DNA of 64,000 nt, taken from contig NZ_JACIJN010000004.1 of NCBI RefSeq assembly GCF_014199415.1, positions 1 through 64,000 on the forward strand. The letters are read 5' to 3'. The DNA is from Sphingomonas endophytica (GTDB lineage Bacteria > Pseudomonadota > Alphaproteobacteria > Sphingomonadales > Sphingomonadaceae). The position numbers were made by a program, and so were the translations under genes. Every line of letters starts with the position of its first letter. Position 1 is the stretch's first letter. This document shows positions 8,793 to 17,371 of the stretch, piece after piece. The notes beneath the pieces are model-generated. The model had not been told where the DNA came from. It searched no databases and saw only the letters and a program-made list of their open reading frames with translations.

Positions 8793-9163
8793 TGCACGCC
8801 ACCCACGATCCCGCCGCCCCGCCCGCACCGGAGATCGGGTTCGACGATTTTCTGGCGGTCGACGTGCGGGTCGGGACGATCGTCGCGGCCGAGCCCTTCC
8901 CAGAGGCGCGCAAGCCCGCCTTCAAGCTGACGATCGACTTCGGCGCGACGATCGGGGTGAAAAGGTCGTCGGCGCAGATCACCGAACATTACGACTGCAC
9001 CGGGCTGGTCGGGCGACAGGTCGCGGCGGTGGTCAACTTTCCCCCGCGCCAGATCGGCAAGTTCATGTCGCAGGTGCTCACCCTCGGCTTTCCCGATGGC
9101 GACGGAAAGGTCGTTCTGGTGCATCCCGGCATTCCCGTCCCGAACGGCGGACGGCTGTTCTGA
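8792..9163 (+). CDS. csaA: tRNA-binding domain protein CsaA
   Basis: A 123-residue protein made almost entirely of one OB-fold tRNA-binding domain. It has the markers DFLAVDVRVGTI, AFKLTIDFG, SSAQITEHY, LVGRQVAAVVNFPPRQIG and LVHPGIPVPNGGRLF. CsaA proteins are small dimeric tRNA-binding factors with proposed chaperone or export-related roles. The gene overlaps the stop of the GST-like gene (8790-8792) and the start of yjbQ (9163-9165), so the three are probably one operon with coupled translation. Confidence 0.92.
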   Translation: MHATHDPAAPPAPEIGFDDFLAVDVRVGTIVAAEPFPEARKPAFKLTIDFGATIGVKRSSAQITEHYDCTGLVGRQVAAVVNFPPRQIGKFMSQVLTLGFPDGDGKVVLVHPGIPVPNGGRLF

Positions 9164-9579
9164 TGCGGCAGGCGCACGGGCAATTGACGATTCCGACGCG
9201 CGGGGCGGGATTGGTCGAGGTGACCGACGCGGTGGCGGGGTGGCTGGCCGCGCAGCGGATCGCCGACGGCCTGCTGACCGTCTTCTGTCGGCATACCTCC
9301 GCCTCGCTGCTCATCAACGAGAATGCGGCTTCGGCGGTACGGCGCGATCTCGAACGCTACTTCCAGCGGCTCGCGCCCGAATCGCGCGACTATGAACATG
9401 ACGACGAAGGTCCGGACGACATGCCGGCGCATCTGAAGACCGCGCTGACCAACGTCTCGCTTGGCATCCCTGTGGCGGACGGCCGGATGGTGCTGGGCAC
9501 GTGGCAGGGGCTCTACCTGTTCGAGCACCGCGCCGCGCCGCACCGCCGCACACTCGCGCTGCATGTGATCGGCGACTAA
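9163..9579 (+). CDS. YjbQ/UPF0047 family protein
   Basis: A 138-residue single-domain protein with the family motifs TVFCRHTSASLLINENA, DMPAHLKTALTN and GTWQGLYLFEHR. The His and Glu residues in these motifs line the conserved pocket. Members are widespread and are often annotated as secondary thiamine-phosphate synthases because of weak complementation; the physiological role is unsettled. It is the last gene of the overlapping fzlA-csaA-yjbQ set. Its 3' end (coding HRRTLALHVIGD and the bases just after the stop) recurs in degenerate form at about 9790-9850, together with the adjacent repeat element. Confidence 0.9.
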   Translation: MRQAHGQLTIPTRGAGLVEVTDAVAGWLAAQRIADGLLTVFCRHTSASLLINENAASAVRRDLERYFQRLAPESRDYEHDDEGPDDMPAHLKTALTNVSLGIPVADGRMVLGTWQGLYLFEHRAAPHRRTLALHVIGD

Positions 9580-9595
9580 CCTCCCCGCCATGCCC

Positions 9596-9726
9596 GTCGC
9601 CCGTGCGCAGGCAGGGACCCAAGTCTGCATCGTCCGGTGGCTCCCGCCGACACAAAGCGCGCCGCTCCCGTGTCAGCCCACCACACAAACTCGACAGCTA
9701 TGGGTCCCTGCCTCCGCAGGGGCGAC
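9596..9726. repeat. 131-bp palindromic element, copy A
   Basis: It begins GTCGCCCGTGCGCAGGCAGG and ends CCTGCCTCCGCAGGGGCGAC, so the ends are inverted repeats that are also small hairpins themselves. The interior carries CGTCCGG, CCGACACA and GCCGCTCCCGTG. It has the same length and order of motifs as the four units at 40881-41516. It starts 16 bp after the yjbQ stop. The stretch 9580-10049 holds no credible gene, only copies A and B and the duplicated yjbQ tail. Confidence 0.85.
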
Positions 9727-9851
9727 GGCTGGTCATGACGAAATCGATTTTGACGCCGGATTAATGGCAAGGAGGAGGAAAGTGACGAGCGCGCGACGCC
9801 GCCGCACGATCGCACCGCGCGTGATCGGCGACGAACCTCCCCGCCATAACC

Positions 9852-9981
9852 GTCGTCCCTGCGCAGGCAGGGACCCATGTCTGTATCGTCCGGGTGCCCC
9901 GCCGACACAAAGCGCGCCGCTCGTGTGTCAGCCCACCACACAAAATCGACAGCCACAGGCCCCCGCCTCCGCAGGGGCGAC
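9852..9981. repeat. 131-bp palindromic element, copy B
   Basis: A 130-bp copy starting GTCGTCCCTGCGCAGGCAGG and ending CCGCAGGGGCGAC, 256 bp after copy A. The bases just before both copies are nearly the same (GTGATCGGCGA, then AACCTCCCCGCCAT), and in copy A these are the last codons of yjbQ. A tandem duplication of about 256 bp is the simplest reading. The remaining bases up to 10049 carry nothing I recognise. Confidence 0.85.
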
Positions 9982-10049
9982 GCTCGAAGCCGACATGTCA
10001 CCCCGGCAAAAGGATCGGTTCAGGCCGGTCGCACCAGACGCCGGTTCGC

Positions 10050-10778
10050 CTAGCTCGGCTCCGCCAGCGTCAGGATCGACACGCCGATCGGCATCGGCAC
10101 GCGCCCGACCAGATGCCGCTCAAACCCGAAGATTCGCTCGAACAAGGCGTTGAGCGGCGCAGCCGGTGGCGAGTCGTCGCTGTCGTCACGCCCGGTCAGC
10201 CGGCCCGCGACCCGCGCCGCCGCGGCAAGCGGGAACAGCAGCGAGTTGAAATAGGTCAGCCCGCGCTCCCGGAGCCCGGCCTTGTGGATCGCGCCGAGCA
10301 ACGTCTTCTTCGAATAGCGACGGTGATGGTGGTTCACGACGTCGTGCGCGCTCCACATCCATTGGTGCGCGGGCACCGCGATCAGGATCTTGCCGCCCGG
10401 TGCCAGACATTCGCGCATGGCCGCCAGCGCGGCGACGTCGTCCTCGATATGCTCGACGACGTCGAGCACCGCGATCAGATCGTAATGGCCACGCGGCACG
10501 CCGGGCAGCGCGGGGAGCGGCGCGTCGCCGACCGGCTTGCCGAGCCGCTGGCTGGCGATCGCGCGCGCCGCCGGGTCGATCTCGATCGCGTCGACCTCGC
10601 CGAACGCCGCCAGCATCGGCAGATTGTGCCCGGTGCCGCAGCCGATCTCCAGGATGTGCGACGACACCGGCAGCTTGGCTTCGCGGGCCAGATAGTCGGC
10701 GAGAATGTCGCGGCGCGCGCGATACCACCAATGGGTGGAATCATGCTCGGCCATGCGATCATAGACGCGACGGTCCAT
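10050..10778 (-). CDS. Class I SAM-dependent methyltransferase
   Basis: A 242-residue protein with the Rossmann methyltransferase signature ILEIGCGTGHNLPML (motif I, about residues 42-56), an acidic residue ending strand 2 (DAIEID), VLDVVEHIEDD (motif II/III) and LAPGGKILIAVPAH. The N-terminal HDSTHWWYRARRDI is typical of a group linked to glycan and lipid biosynthesis loci. GtrA and a large membrane glycosyltransferase-like protein are adjacent, so a role in surface sugar or polyprenyl-linked glycan modification is plausible. The substrate is unknown. It starts 16 bp after the gtrA-like stop, suggesting co-transcription. Confidence 0.85.
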   Translation of the reverse strand: MDRRVYDRMAEHDSTHWWYRARRDILADYLAREAKLPVSSHILEIGCGTGHNLPMLAAFGEVDAIEIDPAARAIASQRLGKPVGDAPLPALPGVPRGHYDLIAVLDVVEHIEDDVAALAAMRECLAPGGKILIAVPAHQWMWSAHDVVNHHHRRYSKKTLLGAIHKAGLRERGLTYFNSLLFPLAAAARVAGRLTGRDDSDDSPPAAPLNALFERIFGFERHLVGRVPMPIGVSILTLAEPS

Positions 10779-10794
10779 CAGCGATTACTCTTGT

Positions 10795-11244
10795 TCAAGC
10801 GAACACCCAGAAACGATAAAGGACGAACGTCACCATCGGCGTGACGAACACGTTGGTGACGAGCGGCCACCAGGTCGCGCCGTGCATCGGCCCGGTCAGA
10901 AACCATACGAAGAAGGTGTTGAGCGCGAAGCTGACCAGCGTGACGACCAGAAAGCGGCCGCCGGTGCGCGAGACCTTGTCGCGCGCGCCGACGTCGCGGA
11001 AGCTCCAGCGGCTGTGGATGACATAGCCAGCCACCATCGACACCAGATAGCCGAGCACGTTGGCGATCAACGGCCAGACGCTGCGATGTTCGAGCGGCCA
11101 GCGCGCCTGCGCATAGGTGGCGATCGGCCAATAGACAGCGGCATAGATGGCGGTGGCCGCGCCCCCGGTCAGCCCAAAGCGCACCAATTGCCAGAACAGC
11201 GCGCGCAACTGCTCGATCCTGCCGTGTGTCTGCAACGTCGCCAC
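10795..11244 (-). CDS. GtrA-family membrane protein
   Basis: A 149-residue protein with four predicted membrane helices and the GtrA pattern (LVRFGLTGGAATAIYAAVY, NVLGYLVSMVAGYVIHSRWSF, FVTPMVTFVLYRFWVF). GtrA proteins are thought to flip or handle polyprenyl-phosphate-linked sugars used to decorate O-antigen or cell-wall polymers. It is upstream of the methyltransferase on the same strand and divergent from the GT-C-like gene at 11401. The 156-bp gap between them probably holds both promoters. Confidence 0.9.
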   Translation of the reverse strand: MATLQTHGRIEQLRALFWQLVRFGLTGGAATAIYAAVYWPIATYAQARWPLEHRSVWPLIANVLGYLVSMVAGYVIHSRWSFRDVGARDKVSRTGGRFLVVTLVSFALNTFFVWFLTGPMHGATWWPLVTNVFVTPMVTFVLYRFWVFA

Positions 11245-11400
11245 TGACTTGCCCCTTTCGTCGCCCGACTAGGGCCGCACGCCGGTGCTGGCAATGGCCG
11301 CGTGCGTGCGGGCGCGGGACGCCCGTTGCCGTTTCTTCGCCCCCGTCCTAAGCACCGCCGGATCGACGGGCCGCCCCTTACGGCGCGGCGTGAAGGGAAA

Positions 11401-13200
11401 GTGTTGACCAACCATTTGTTGCCGCCCGCCACGCAAGACCGGGCCGCGCGGACGCTCGACCGCCACTGGCTCCGGCTGACGTTGCTGGCCTGGGCGGGGA
11501 TCGCGATCTGGTACGTCTGGCAGCGCTGGGCGGCGATCCACTGGCTGTCGCTGGGCGATACCGACGACAACATGCGGCTGATGCAGGTCCGCGCGCTGCT
11601 GGATGGCCAGGGCTGGTTCGACCTGCGCAATTACCGGCTCAACCCGCCCGGCGGGTTCAACATCCACTGGTCGCGGCTTGTCGACCTGCCGATCGCCGGG
11701 CTGATCGTGCTGCTGCGCCCGTTCGTCGGGGTGGCGGAGGCCGAGCGGCTGGCGTGCGGGATCGCGCCGCTGCTGCCGCTGGCGGTGGTGCTGGTGGCGC
11801 TGGGCGCGACGCTGCGCCGGCTGGTGCATCCGCTGGCATGGCCGCTGGGGATCGCGCTGTTCCTCGCCACCAATGTCGCGCTCGGCATGTTCATGCCCGA
11901 CCGGATCGACCATCATGGCTGGCAGCTGGCGATGCTCGCGGTGACGGTCGCGGGACTGTGCGATCCACGGCGCGGGCGCGGCGGTGCACTGGTCGGCACC
12001 GCGACCGCGATTTCGCTGACGATCGGGCTGGAAATGCTGCCCTATGCCGCGATGGCGGGGGGTATTATCGCGCTCGCCTGGGTCTGGGAGCGGGCGGAAC
12101 GGGAACGGCTGGCGCTCTACGCGCTGTCGTTGGCGGGCGGCGTGGCGGCCGGTTTCGCAGCGTTCACCTCCTACGCGAACCGCGTCTATCGCTGCGACGC
12201 GCTGACCCCGGTTTATGCCTCGACGGTGGTGCTGGCGGGCGGGCTGCTGCTGGCGCTCGCGGTCGTTTCGCCGCGCAAGCCGCTGATCCGGCTGCTGTTG
12301 GCAGTCGCCGCCGGTGCGGTCGTCGCCGCCTTTTTCGCGCTTGCTTTCCCGCAATGCCTCGGCCGGCCCGAGCAGGTATCGAACGAACTCTACACGAGCT
12401 GGCTGTCGCAGGTGCGCGAGGCGAAGCCGATCTATCGCCACCCGCTGCGCGTCGCGCTGCCGATCGTCACCCTCCCCCTGATCGGATTGTTCGGCGCATT
12501 ATTCGCGACTTGGCGAGCACGCCGGCAGCCGACGCTGCGCGGCTGGGCGTGCGTGGCGCTGTTCGGCGCGTTCGCGGCGCTGATGCTGCTGTGGCAGGCG
12601 CGCGCCGGACCCGCGGCGCAACTCCTTGCAATTCCTGGCGCCGCGGCGCTGGCGTGGATGGCGGGGCCGTGGCTGATCGCGCCGCGTTACTGGTGGGCAA
12701 AGGCGGCGGCGGCGGCGGCGCTGTTCGTGATCGTCTCGGGCAGCTTCACCCAGATCATCATCGACCGCTTCAAGGTCGATCGCCCCAGCGCCTATGTCCG
12801 CCGCGTCAACAAGGCGACCGGGCGCTGCCTGACGATCCCGGCGATGCAGCCGCTCGACCGCTATCCGGCGCAGACCGTCTTTACCTTCGTCGACCTGGGA
12901 CCACGGCTTATCACGCTGACGCATCACGATGCGATCGCCGGACCGTATCACCGCAACGGCGATGCGATCCTCGACGTCCACCATGCCTTCATGGGTACGC
13001 CCGCCGCCGCGCGCGCGATCATGAAGCGGCACGGCGCGACGATGTTGCTGGTGTGCCCGGACATGGCCGAATCGACCAATTATCGCGCCAAGGCCCGCGG
13101 CGGCTTCTACGACCGGCTGGCGAAGGGCGAGCATTTCGATTGGCTGGTGCCGCTGCCGATCAGAAAGGGCTCACCGTTCCGGGCGTTTAGGGTGGAATAA
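11401..13200 (+). CDS. Large polytopic membrane protein, GT-C-fold glycosyltransferase-like
   Basis: A roughly 599-residue protein. The start is GTG 11401 (TTG 11404 is as likely from spacing to GAAGGGA); the open frame further upstream looks non-coding. About 10-11 membrane helices occupy residues 20-430, followed by a soluble C-terminal domain. The first loop carries GDTDDNMRLMQVRALL, an acidic motif at the place where STT3/AglB-like oligosaccharyltransferases and other GT-C enzymes bind metal, and then NYRLNPPGGFNIHWSR. A second loop has MPDRIDHHGWQ. This points to a polyprenyl-phosphate-sugar-using transferase, which fits GtrA next door. The exact reaction is not known. Confidence 0.65.
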   Translation: MLTNHLLPPATQDRAARTLDRHWLRLTLLAWAGIAIWYVWQRWAAIHWLSLGDTDDNMRLMQVRALLDGQGWFDLRNYRLNPPGGFNIHWSRLVDLPIAGLIVLLRPFVGVAEAERLACGIAPLLPLAVVLVALGATLRRLVHPLAWPLGIALFLATNVALGMFMPDRIDHHGWQLAMLAVTVAGLCDPRRGRGGALVGTATAISLTIGLEMLPYAAMAGGIIALAWVWERAERERLALYALSLAGGVAAGFAAFTSYANRVYRCDALTPVYASTVVLAGGLLLALAVVSPRKPLIRLLLAVAAGAVVAAFFALAFPQCLGRPEQVSNELYTSWLSQVREAKPIYRHPLRVALPIVTLPLIGLFGALFATWRARRQPTLRGWACVALFGAFAALMLLWQARAGPAAQLLAIPGAAALAWMAGPWLIAPRYWWAKAAAAAALFVIVSGSFTQIIIDRFKVDRPSAYVRRVNKATGRCLTIPAMQPLDRYPAQTVFTFVDLGPRLITLTHHDAIAGPYHRNGDAILDVHHAFMGTPAAARAIMKRHGATMLLVCPDMAESTNYRAKARGGFYDRLAKGEHFDWLVPLPIRKGSPFRAFRVE

Positions 13201-13206
13201 GCGCTC

Positions 13207-13280
13207 GTCATTGCGAGCTGGCGACGCGATCCAGGGCGTCGTGATCCGGCTATGGATTGCTTCGCAACGCTCGCAATGAC
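13207..13280. repeat. GTCATTGCGAG-type palindromic repeat
   Basis: A 74-bp inverted repeat from GTCATTGCGAG to CTCGCAATGAC with an inner ATCCAGGGC and GGATTGCTTCGC. Other copies are at 34980, 61372 and 63155. It lies between two convergent gene ends, the position usual for REP-type elements. Confidence 0.8.
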
Positions 13281-13284
13281 CGAG

Positions 13285-13902
13285 TCAGCGCAACTGCTCC
13301 ATTACCCCGTCGATCACGAACTGCACCGCCAGCGCGGCGAGCAGCACGCCGAGCAGGCGGGTGATGACCGCCTCGATCTTCGCCCCCAGCACACGCATCA
13401 GCGGCCCCGCGGCGAGCAGCGAGATCAACATCAGCAGCAGGTTCGCCGCCAGCGCTGCCATCACCACCGCGGTCTGTTCGATGCCGTGGCTGCGCGCGGT
13501 GAGCAGCATGACCGATGCGATCGATCCCGGCCCGGCGATCATCGGCATCGCCATCGGGAAGATCGAGACGTCGTCGGCCTCTTCCTCGGTGATCTTGGCG
13601 GCACGGTCCTCACGGCGCTGGGTGCGCTTCTCGAACACCATTTCCAGCGCGATCAGGAACAGCATCACCCCGCCCGCAATGCGGAACGACGCCAGCTCGA
13701 TCCCGAGCGCGTGGAGCAGCGGCTCGCCCGCCAGCGCGAAGACCAGCAAAATCCCCGCCGCGACCATCACCGCGCGGATCGCCATCGCGCGACGATGCGT
13801 GGCGGTCGCGCCGGCGGTCAGCCCGGCGAAGATCGGCGCGCAGCCGGGCGGATCGATGATGACGAACAGCGTGATGAACGACGAGACGAACAGCTCGACC
13901 AT
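13285..13902 (-). CDS. MarC-family integral membrane protein
   Basis: A 205-residue protein from ATG 13902 with six predicted membrane helices. The family marker FVIIDPPGCAPIFAGLT near the N-terminus corresponds to the MarC DPxGxxPxF motif, and FPMAMPMIAGPGSIASVM repeats the motif in the second half. The function of MarC/YchE proteins is unknown; despite the name they are not established drug pumps. Its ATG overlaps the folD stop (TGATG at 13904-13900), so it is the last gene of the yggT-DUF167-folD-marC string. Confidence 0.9.
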   Translation of the reverse strand: MVELFVSSFITLFVIIDPPGCAPIFAGLTAGATATHRRAMAIRAVMVAAGILLVFALAGEPLLHALGIELASFRIAGGVMLFLIALEMVFEKRTQRREDRAAKITEEEADDVSIFPMAMPMIAGPGSIASVMLLTARSHGIEQTAVVMAALAANLLLMLISLLAAGPLMRVLGAKIEAVITRLLGVLLAALAVQFVIDGVMEQLR

Positions 13903-14771
13903 CAGAGCGCCGGATCGACCGCGATGCCGGCGCGCCGCCCGGCGGCGACGAGCGTGTTGCGCATCAGCACCGCGATCGTCATCGGCCCGACGCCTCCGGG
14001 CACCGGCGTGATCGCGCCCGCAACCTCGACGGCGCGCGGGTCGACGTCGCCGACCAGCCCGTCGCCGGTGCGGTTGATGCCGACGTCGATCACGGTCGCG
14101 CCGGGCTTGATCCATTCCGGCTGGACGAAGCCGGGGATGCCGACCGCCGCGACGACGATGTCGGCCTGACGGACATGCCCCATCACATCGCGCGTGCGGC
14201 TGTGAACGGTGGTGACGGTGCAGCTCTGCTGGAGCAGCAGCGCGGCCATGGGCTTGCCGACGATGTTCGAGCGGCCGATCACCACCGCTTCCAGTCCCGC
14301 CAGATGCGGGTGGATGTCCTGGAGCAGCATGAGGCAGCCGAGCGGGGTGCACGGCACCAGCCCGTCGAGCCCGGTCGCGAGCCGCCCGGCATTGACCGGG
14401 TGAAAGCCGTCGACGTCCTTGTCGGGATCGATACGGGTGATGACCGCGCGCTCGTCGATATGCTTCGGCAGCGGCAACTGGACGAGGATGCCGTCAACCG
14501 TCTCGTCGGCGTTGAGGCGATCGACCAAAGCGATCAGCTCCGCCTCGGACACGTCGGCGGACAGGCGATGCTCGAAACTCTCCATGCCCGCGGCAAGCGT
14601 CGCCTTGCCCTTGGAGCGGACGTAGACCGACGAGGCCGGATCCTCGCCGACCAGCACCACCGCAAGGCCGGGTTTGCGCCCCGCCTGTTCGGTGAAGGCG
14701 GCGGCCGCGGTGGCGACACGGCCGCGCAATTGGGCGGCAAAGGCTTTTCCGTCGATGAGGCGCGCTGTCAT
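13902..14771 (-). CDS. folD: Bifunctional methylene-THF dehydrogenase/methenyl-THF cyclohydrolase
   Basis: A 289-residue FolD. Diagnostic segments include [16 protein letters not shown] with the catalytic Lys, [51 protein letters not shown] (NADP site) and [14 protein letters not shown]. It interconverts methylene-, methenyl- and 10-formyl-tetrahydrofolate in the cytosol, supplying one-carbon units for purines. A 10-formyl-THF deformylase (purU, 43663) in the same window acts on its product. Its start overlaps the DUF167 stop (ATGA) and its stop overlaps the marC start. Confidence 0.97.
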   Translation of the reverse strand: MTARLIDGKAFAAQLRGRVATAAAAFTEQAGRKPGLAVVLVGEDPASSVYVRSKGKATLAAGMESFEHRLSADVSEAELIALVDRLNADETVDGILVQLPLPKHIDERAVITRIDPDKDVDGFHPVNAGRLATGLDGLVPCTPLGCLMLLQDIHPHLAGLEAVVIGRSNIVGKPMAALLLQQSCTVTTVHSRTRDVMGHVRQADIVVAAVGIPGFVQPEWIKPGATVIDVGINRTGDGLVGDVDPRAVEVAGAITPVPGGVGPMTIAVLMRNTLVAAGRRAGIAVDPAL

Positions 14772-15070
14772 GAGGCCGTCGCATAGAGCGAAGCGGCGGC
14801 GCGCGCCAGCACCTGCGGATCGCCCGTGATCGCCAGCCGCTTCAGGCGCGCGGTCTGTCCGGCGATCAGCGTGACGTCGCGCTTCGCGACGCCGAAATGC
14901 TTGGCGATCAGCACGATCAGCGCCGCGTTCGCCGCGCCGTCGACGGGCGCGGCGGAGAGGCGCGCCGCAAAATGCTCGTCGGTTCCGGCGAGCAGCGCGT
15001 CACGTCCGCCGCGCGGGGTGACGCGCACCGCGATCGCGATCCCGTCTGCCGTCTCGCGCCACGCGCTCAG
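14768..15070 (-). CDS. DUF167 (YggU-type) protein lacking a standard start codon
   Basis: About 100 residues carrying the DUF167 core: [62 protein letters not shown]. The function is unknown. Between the yggT stop (15069-15067) and this core there is no in-frame ATG, GTG or TTG. The first codon that fits family length is a CTG at 15070, which overlaps the yggT stop as CTGA. Either translation starts at CTG or another rare codon through coupling, or initiation is internal at the GTG of AVRV, which would cut the first strand. The stop overlaps the folD ATG. Confidence 0.75.
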   Translation of the reverse strand: MSAWRETADGIAIAVRVTPRGGRDALLAGTDEHFAARLSAAPVDGAANAALIVLIAKHFGVAKRDVTLIAGQTARLKRLAITGDPQVLARAAASLYATAS

Positions 15071-15378
15071 ATCGCCGCGCCGCCGGTCATCGCGCTGATA
15101 GCGATATTGTTGAGGACGATGTTGATGATCGCCATGAGCACCAACACCACCGCCGGCGCGAAGTCGATCCCGCCGGTGTTCGGCAGCATCCGGCGGATCG
15201 GGCGGTACATCGGCTCGGTCAGCCGATCGAGCCCCTCGTACAGCGAGCGGACGAAGTTGTTCGAGGTGTTGACGACGTTGAACGAGATCAGCAGCGACAG
15301 CACGAATTGCACGATGATGATCCACCAGACGAGGTTCAGGATCACCTGCAGGATCTGGATGATGGTGGTCGTCAGCAC
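15067..15378 (-). CDS. YggT-family membrane protein
   Basis: A 103-residue protein with two membrane segments, the first at residues 4-35 and the second at about 75-98. The conserved loop LTEPMYRPIRRMLPNTGGIDFAP lies between them and is typical of YggT. YggT proteins are linked to osmotic tolerance, cell division or thylakoid/chromatin organisation in different bacteria, without an agreed function. It heads the string yggT-DUF167-folD-marC, 67 bp after argB. Confidence 0.93.
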   Translation of the reverse strand: MLTTTIIQILQVILNLVWWIIIVQFVLSLLISFNVVNTSNNFVRSLYEGLDRLTEPMYRPIRRMLPNTGGIDFAPAVVLVLMAIINIVLNNIAISAMTGGAAI

Positions 15379-15445
15379 GCCGGGCGTCTCCCAATAGGTG
15401 TGCCGGTAATGTAGAGCACCGGCGGGCGGATCGAAAGGCTGCCGC

Positions 15446-16339
15446 TCATTTGCGGATCAGCGTGCCTGCACCGCGTTTCGTAAAGATTTCGAGCAACATC
15501 GCGTGCGGCACGCGCCCGTCGAGCACCACCGCCGCGTCGACGCCGGACTCGACCGCCGCGACGCACGTCTCCAACTTGGGGATCATCCCACCGGAGATGG
15601 TGCCGTCCGCGCGCAGCTCGGCGACCGCGGCGGGGTTCAGGTCGGTGACCAGCTGCCCCTGTTTGTCGAGCACGCCTGCCACGTCGGTCAGCAGGAAGAA
15701 GCGCGACGCGCCCAGCGCCGCCGCGATCGCGCCCGCCATCGTATCGGCGTTGATGTTGTACGTATGGCCATCGGCACCGATGCCGATCGGCGCGATCACC
15801 GGAATGATCCCGTCGCGGCTGAGCGAATCGATGATCCGGCGATCGACCGCGACCGGCTCGCCGACGAAGCCGAGATCGACCTTGCGCTCGATCCCCTGCA
15901 ACGGATCGGGGTCGCTGCGGCCGACCTTCTCGGCCTGCACCAGCCCGGCGTCCTTGCCCGAAATGCCGACCGCACGGCCCCCGGCGCGACCGATCCAGCT
16001 GACGATCTCCTTGTTGATCGAGCCCGCCAGAACCATCTCGGCGATCTGCGCGGTCTCGGCATCGGTGACGCGCAAGCCATCGACGAAGCGCGATTCCACG
16101 CCCAGCCGCTTGAGCATCCGTCCGATCTGAGGCCCGCCGCCGTGCACGACGACCGGGTTGATCCCGACCGCCTTGAGCAGCACCACGTCCTCGGCGAAAT
16201 CGGCCTGCGCCTCGGGATCGCCCATCGCATGGCCGCCGTATTTCACGACGAAGGTCTTGCCGGCATAGCGTTGCAGATACGGCAGCGCCTCGACCAACGT
16301 TTCGGCCTTCAAGGCGGGCGACAGGTTCGGTTCGGTCAT
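15446..16339 (-). CDS. argB: Acetylglutamate kinase
   Basis: A 297-residue amino acid kinase, using ATG 16339 ([11 protein letters not shown]); an ATG four codons upstream at 16351 is possible. Motifs: [90 protein letters not shown]. It phosphorylates N-acetylglutamate, the second step of arginine synthesis. The N-terminal extension before the kinase core ([16 protein letters not shown]) is the type that mediates hexamer formation in arginine-inhibited ArgB enzymes, so feedback inhibition is likely. Confidence 0.97.
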   Translation of the reverse strand: MTEPNLSPALKAETLVEALPYLQRYAGKTFVVKYGGHAMGDPEAQADFAEDVVLLKAVGINPVVVHGGGPQIGRMLKRLGVESRFVDGLRVTDAETAQIAEMVLAGSINKEIVSWIGRAGGRAVGISGKDAGLVQAEKVGRSDPDPLQGIERKVDLGFVGEPVAVDRRIIDSLSRDGIIPVIAPIGIGADGHTYNINADTMAGAIAAALGASRFFLLTDVAGVLDKQGQLVTDLNPAAVAELRADGTISGGMIPKLETCVAAVESGVDAAVVLDGRVPHAMLLEIFTKRGAGTLIRK

Positions 16340-16391
16340 GAGCGGCGCCATAGCGGCGGGGCGCGCCGGGGAAAAGGCCGGGGCGAAACGC

Positions 16392-17078
16392 TCAGGCGTC
16401 GAGCCGGCGCCCGATCGCCACCAGCGCGTAGATCAGCGGCGGCACCAGCGCCACCGACAGCACGACCTTGGCGAGCATCTGCCCCGCCATCAGCCAGCCG
16501 ACCGCCGACAGCCCGAAGGCGATCGAGATGAACAGGATCGAATCGACGATCTGGCTGAGCGCGCTGGCGGTCGCGGCGCGGAACCACAGCAATTTGCCGC
16601 CCTCCCGCCCCTTCAGCCACGAGAAGATCGTGACGTTGAGCGTCTGGGAAAGGCCATAGGCGACGATCCCGCCCGCCCAGATCCACGGCGTCGCGCCCAT
16701 CATCTGGTTGAACGCCGCCAGATGCCCGGCGTCCATCTCCGGCGCGGCGGGCAGGACGAGCACGACCAGCGTCAGCACCATCGACACGAGCAGCGGCACG
16801 AACCCCATCAGCACCAGCCGCCCCGCGATCTTCTGCCCGTGCAGCTCGGCGACCGCGCTGGAGGTGACGACCAGCAGCAGAAAGGCGAAGATCCCCGCCT
16901 CGACCGCGAGCGGCGGCAAGCCGACCAGCGGCCCGAGCCGCGAGATCGGGCCGAGCGACACCTGCTTGTTGCCGAGCACCCCGGCGATGCAGACCATCCC
17001 GCCGTAGAAGATCGAGAAGGCGAACAGCGAGGGCGAGATCGCGCGGCTGGCGATCGGGCGATGGTCGGGGTCTTCCAT
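16392..17078 (-). CDS. yhhQ: Queuosine precursor transporter (YhhQ/VUT family)
   Basis: A 228-residue membrane protein from ATG 17078 with about six helices. The family signature includes [17 protein letters not shown] near the start, [19 protein letters not shown], and [23 protein letters not shown], where the polar D and S residues lie in the transport path. YhhQ proteins import queuine or 7-deazaguanine precursors for tRNA queuosine. This fits the queH gene at 53744. An older annotation of the family is VUT (vitamin uptake transporter). The upstream region holds a repeat element and is shared divergently with nupC. Confidence 0.88.
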   Translation of the reverse strand: MEDPDHRPIASRAISPSLFAFSIFYGGMVCIAGVLGNKQVSLGPISRLGPLVGLPPLAVEAGIFAFLLLVVTSSAVAELHGQKIAGRLVLMGFVPLLVSMVLTLVVLVLPAAPEMDAGHLAAFNQMMGATPWIWAGGIVAYGLSQTLNVTIFSWLKGREGGKLLWFRAATASALSQIVDSILFISIAFGLSAVGWLMAGQMLAKVVLSVALVPPLIYALVAIGRRLDA

Positions 17079-17141
17079 CGCGGCGGTGTACGGGGCGGCA
17101 GCGGGGCGGGCAATGACCGATTGCCCGTGAGATAGCCGAGT

Positions 17142-17293
17142 CCGTTCGTGCTGAGGAAGCATTGAGCTTGTCGAAATGCTGTCTCGAAGCATCGCTGCGG
17201 CACGCACCGTTCGAGACGGGGCCCTTCGACGCCGCCTGCCGCGTTGCGCAGGACAGGCTTCGACTTCGCTCAGCCCCTCCTCAGGGCGAACGG
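17142..17293. repeat. GAGCTTGTCGAAG-type intergenic repeat, copy 2
   Basis: 152 bp with ends CCGTTCGTGCTGAGG and CCTCAGGGCGAACGG, internally GAAGCATTGAGCTTGTCGAA and its inverted partner. It has the same architecture as 3209-3322 but is about 38 bp longer in the middle. It lies in the divergent region between yhhQ and the nucleoside transporter. Confidence 0.75.
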
Positions 17294-17371
17294 AGGGATG
17301 ACACCCGATCTTGGCTGGCGATCCGCCGGCGGGCATGTCATGGCGCGGAACTTCGACAGCGAAGAAGAAAA

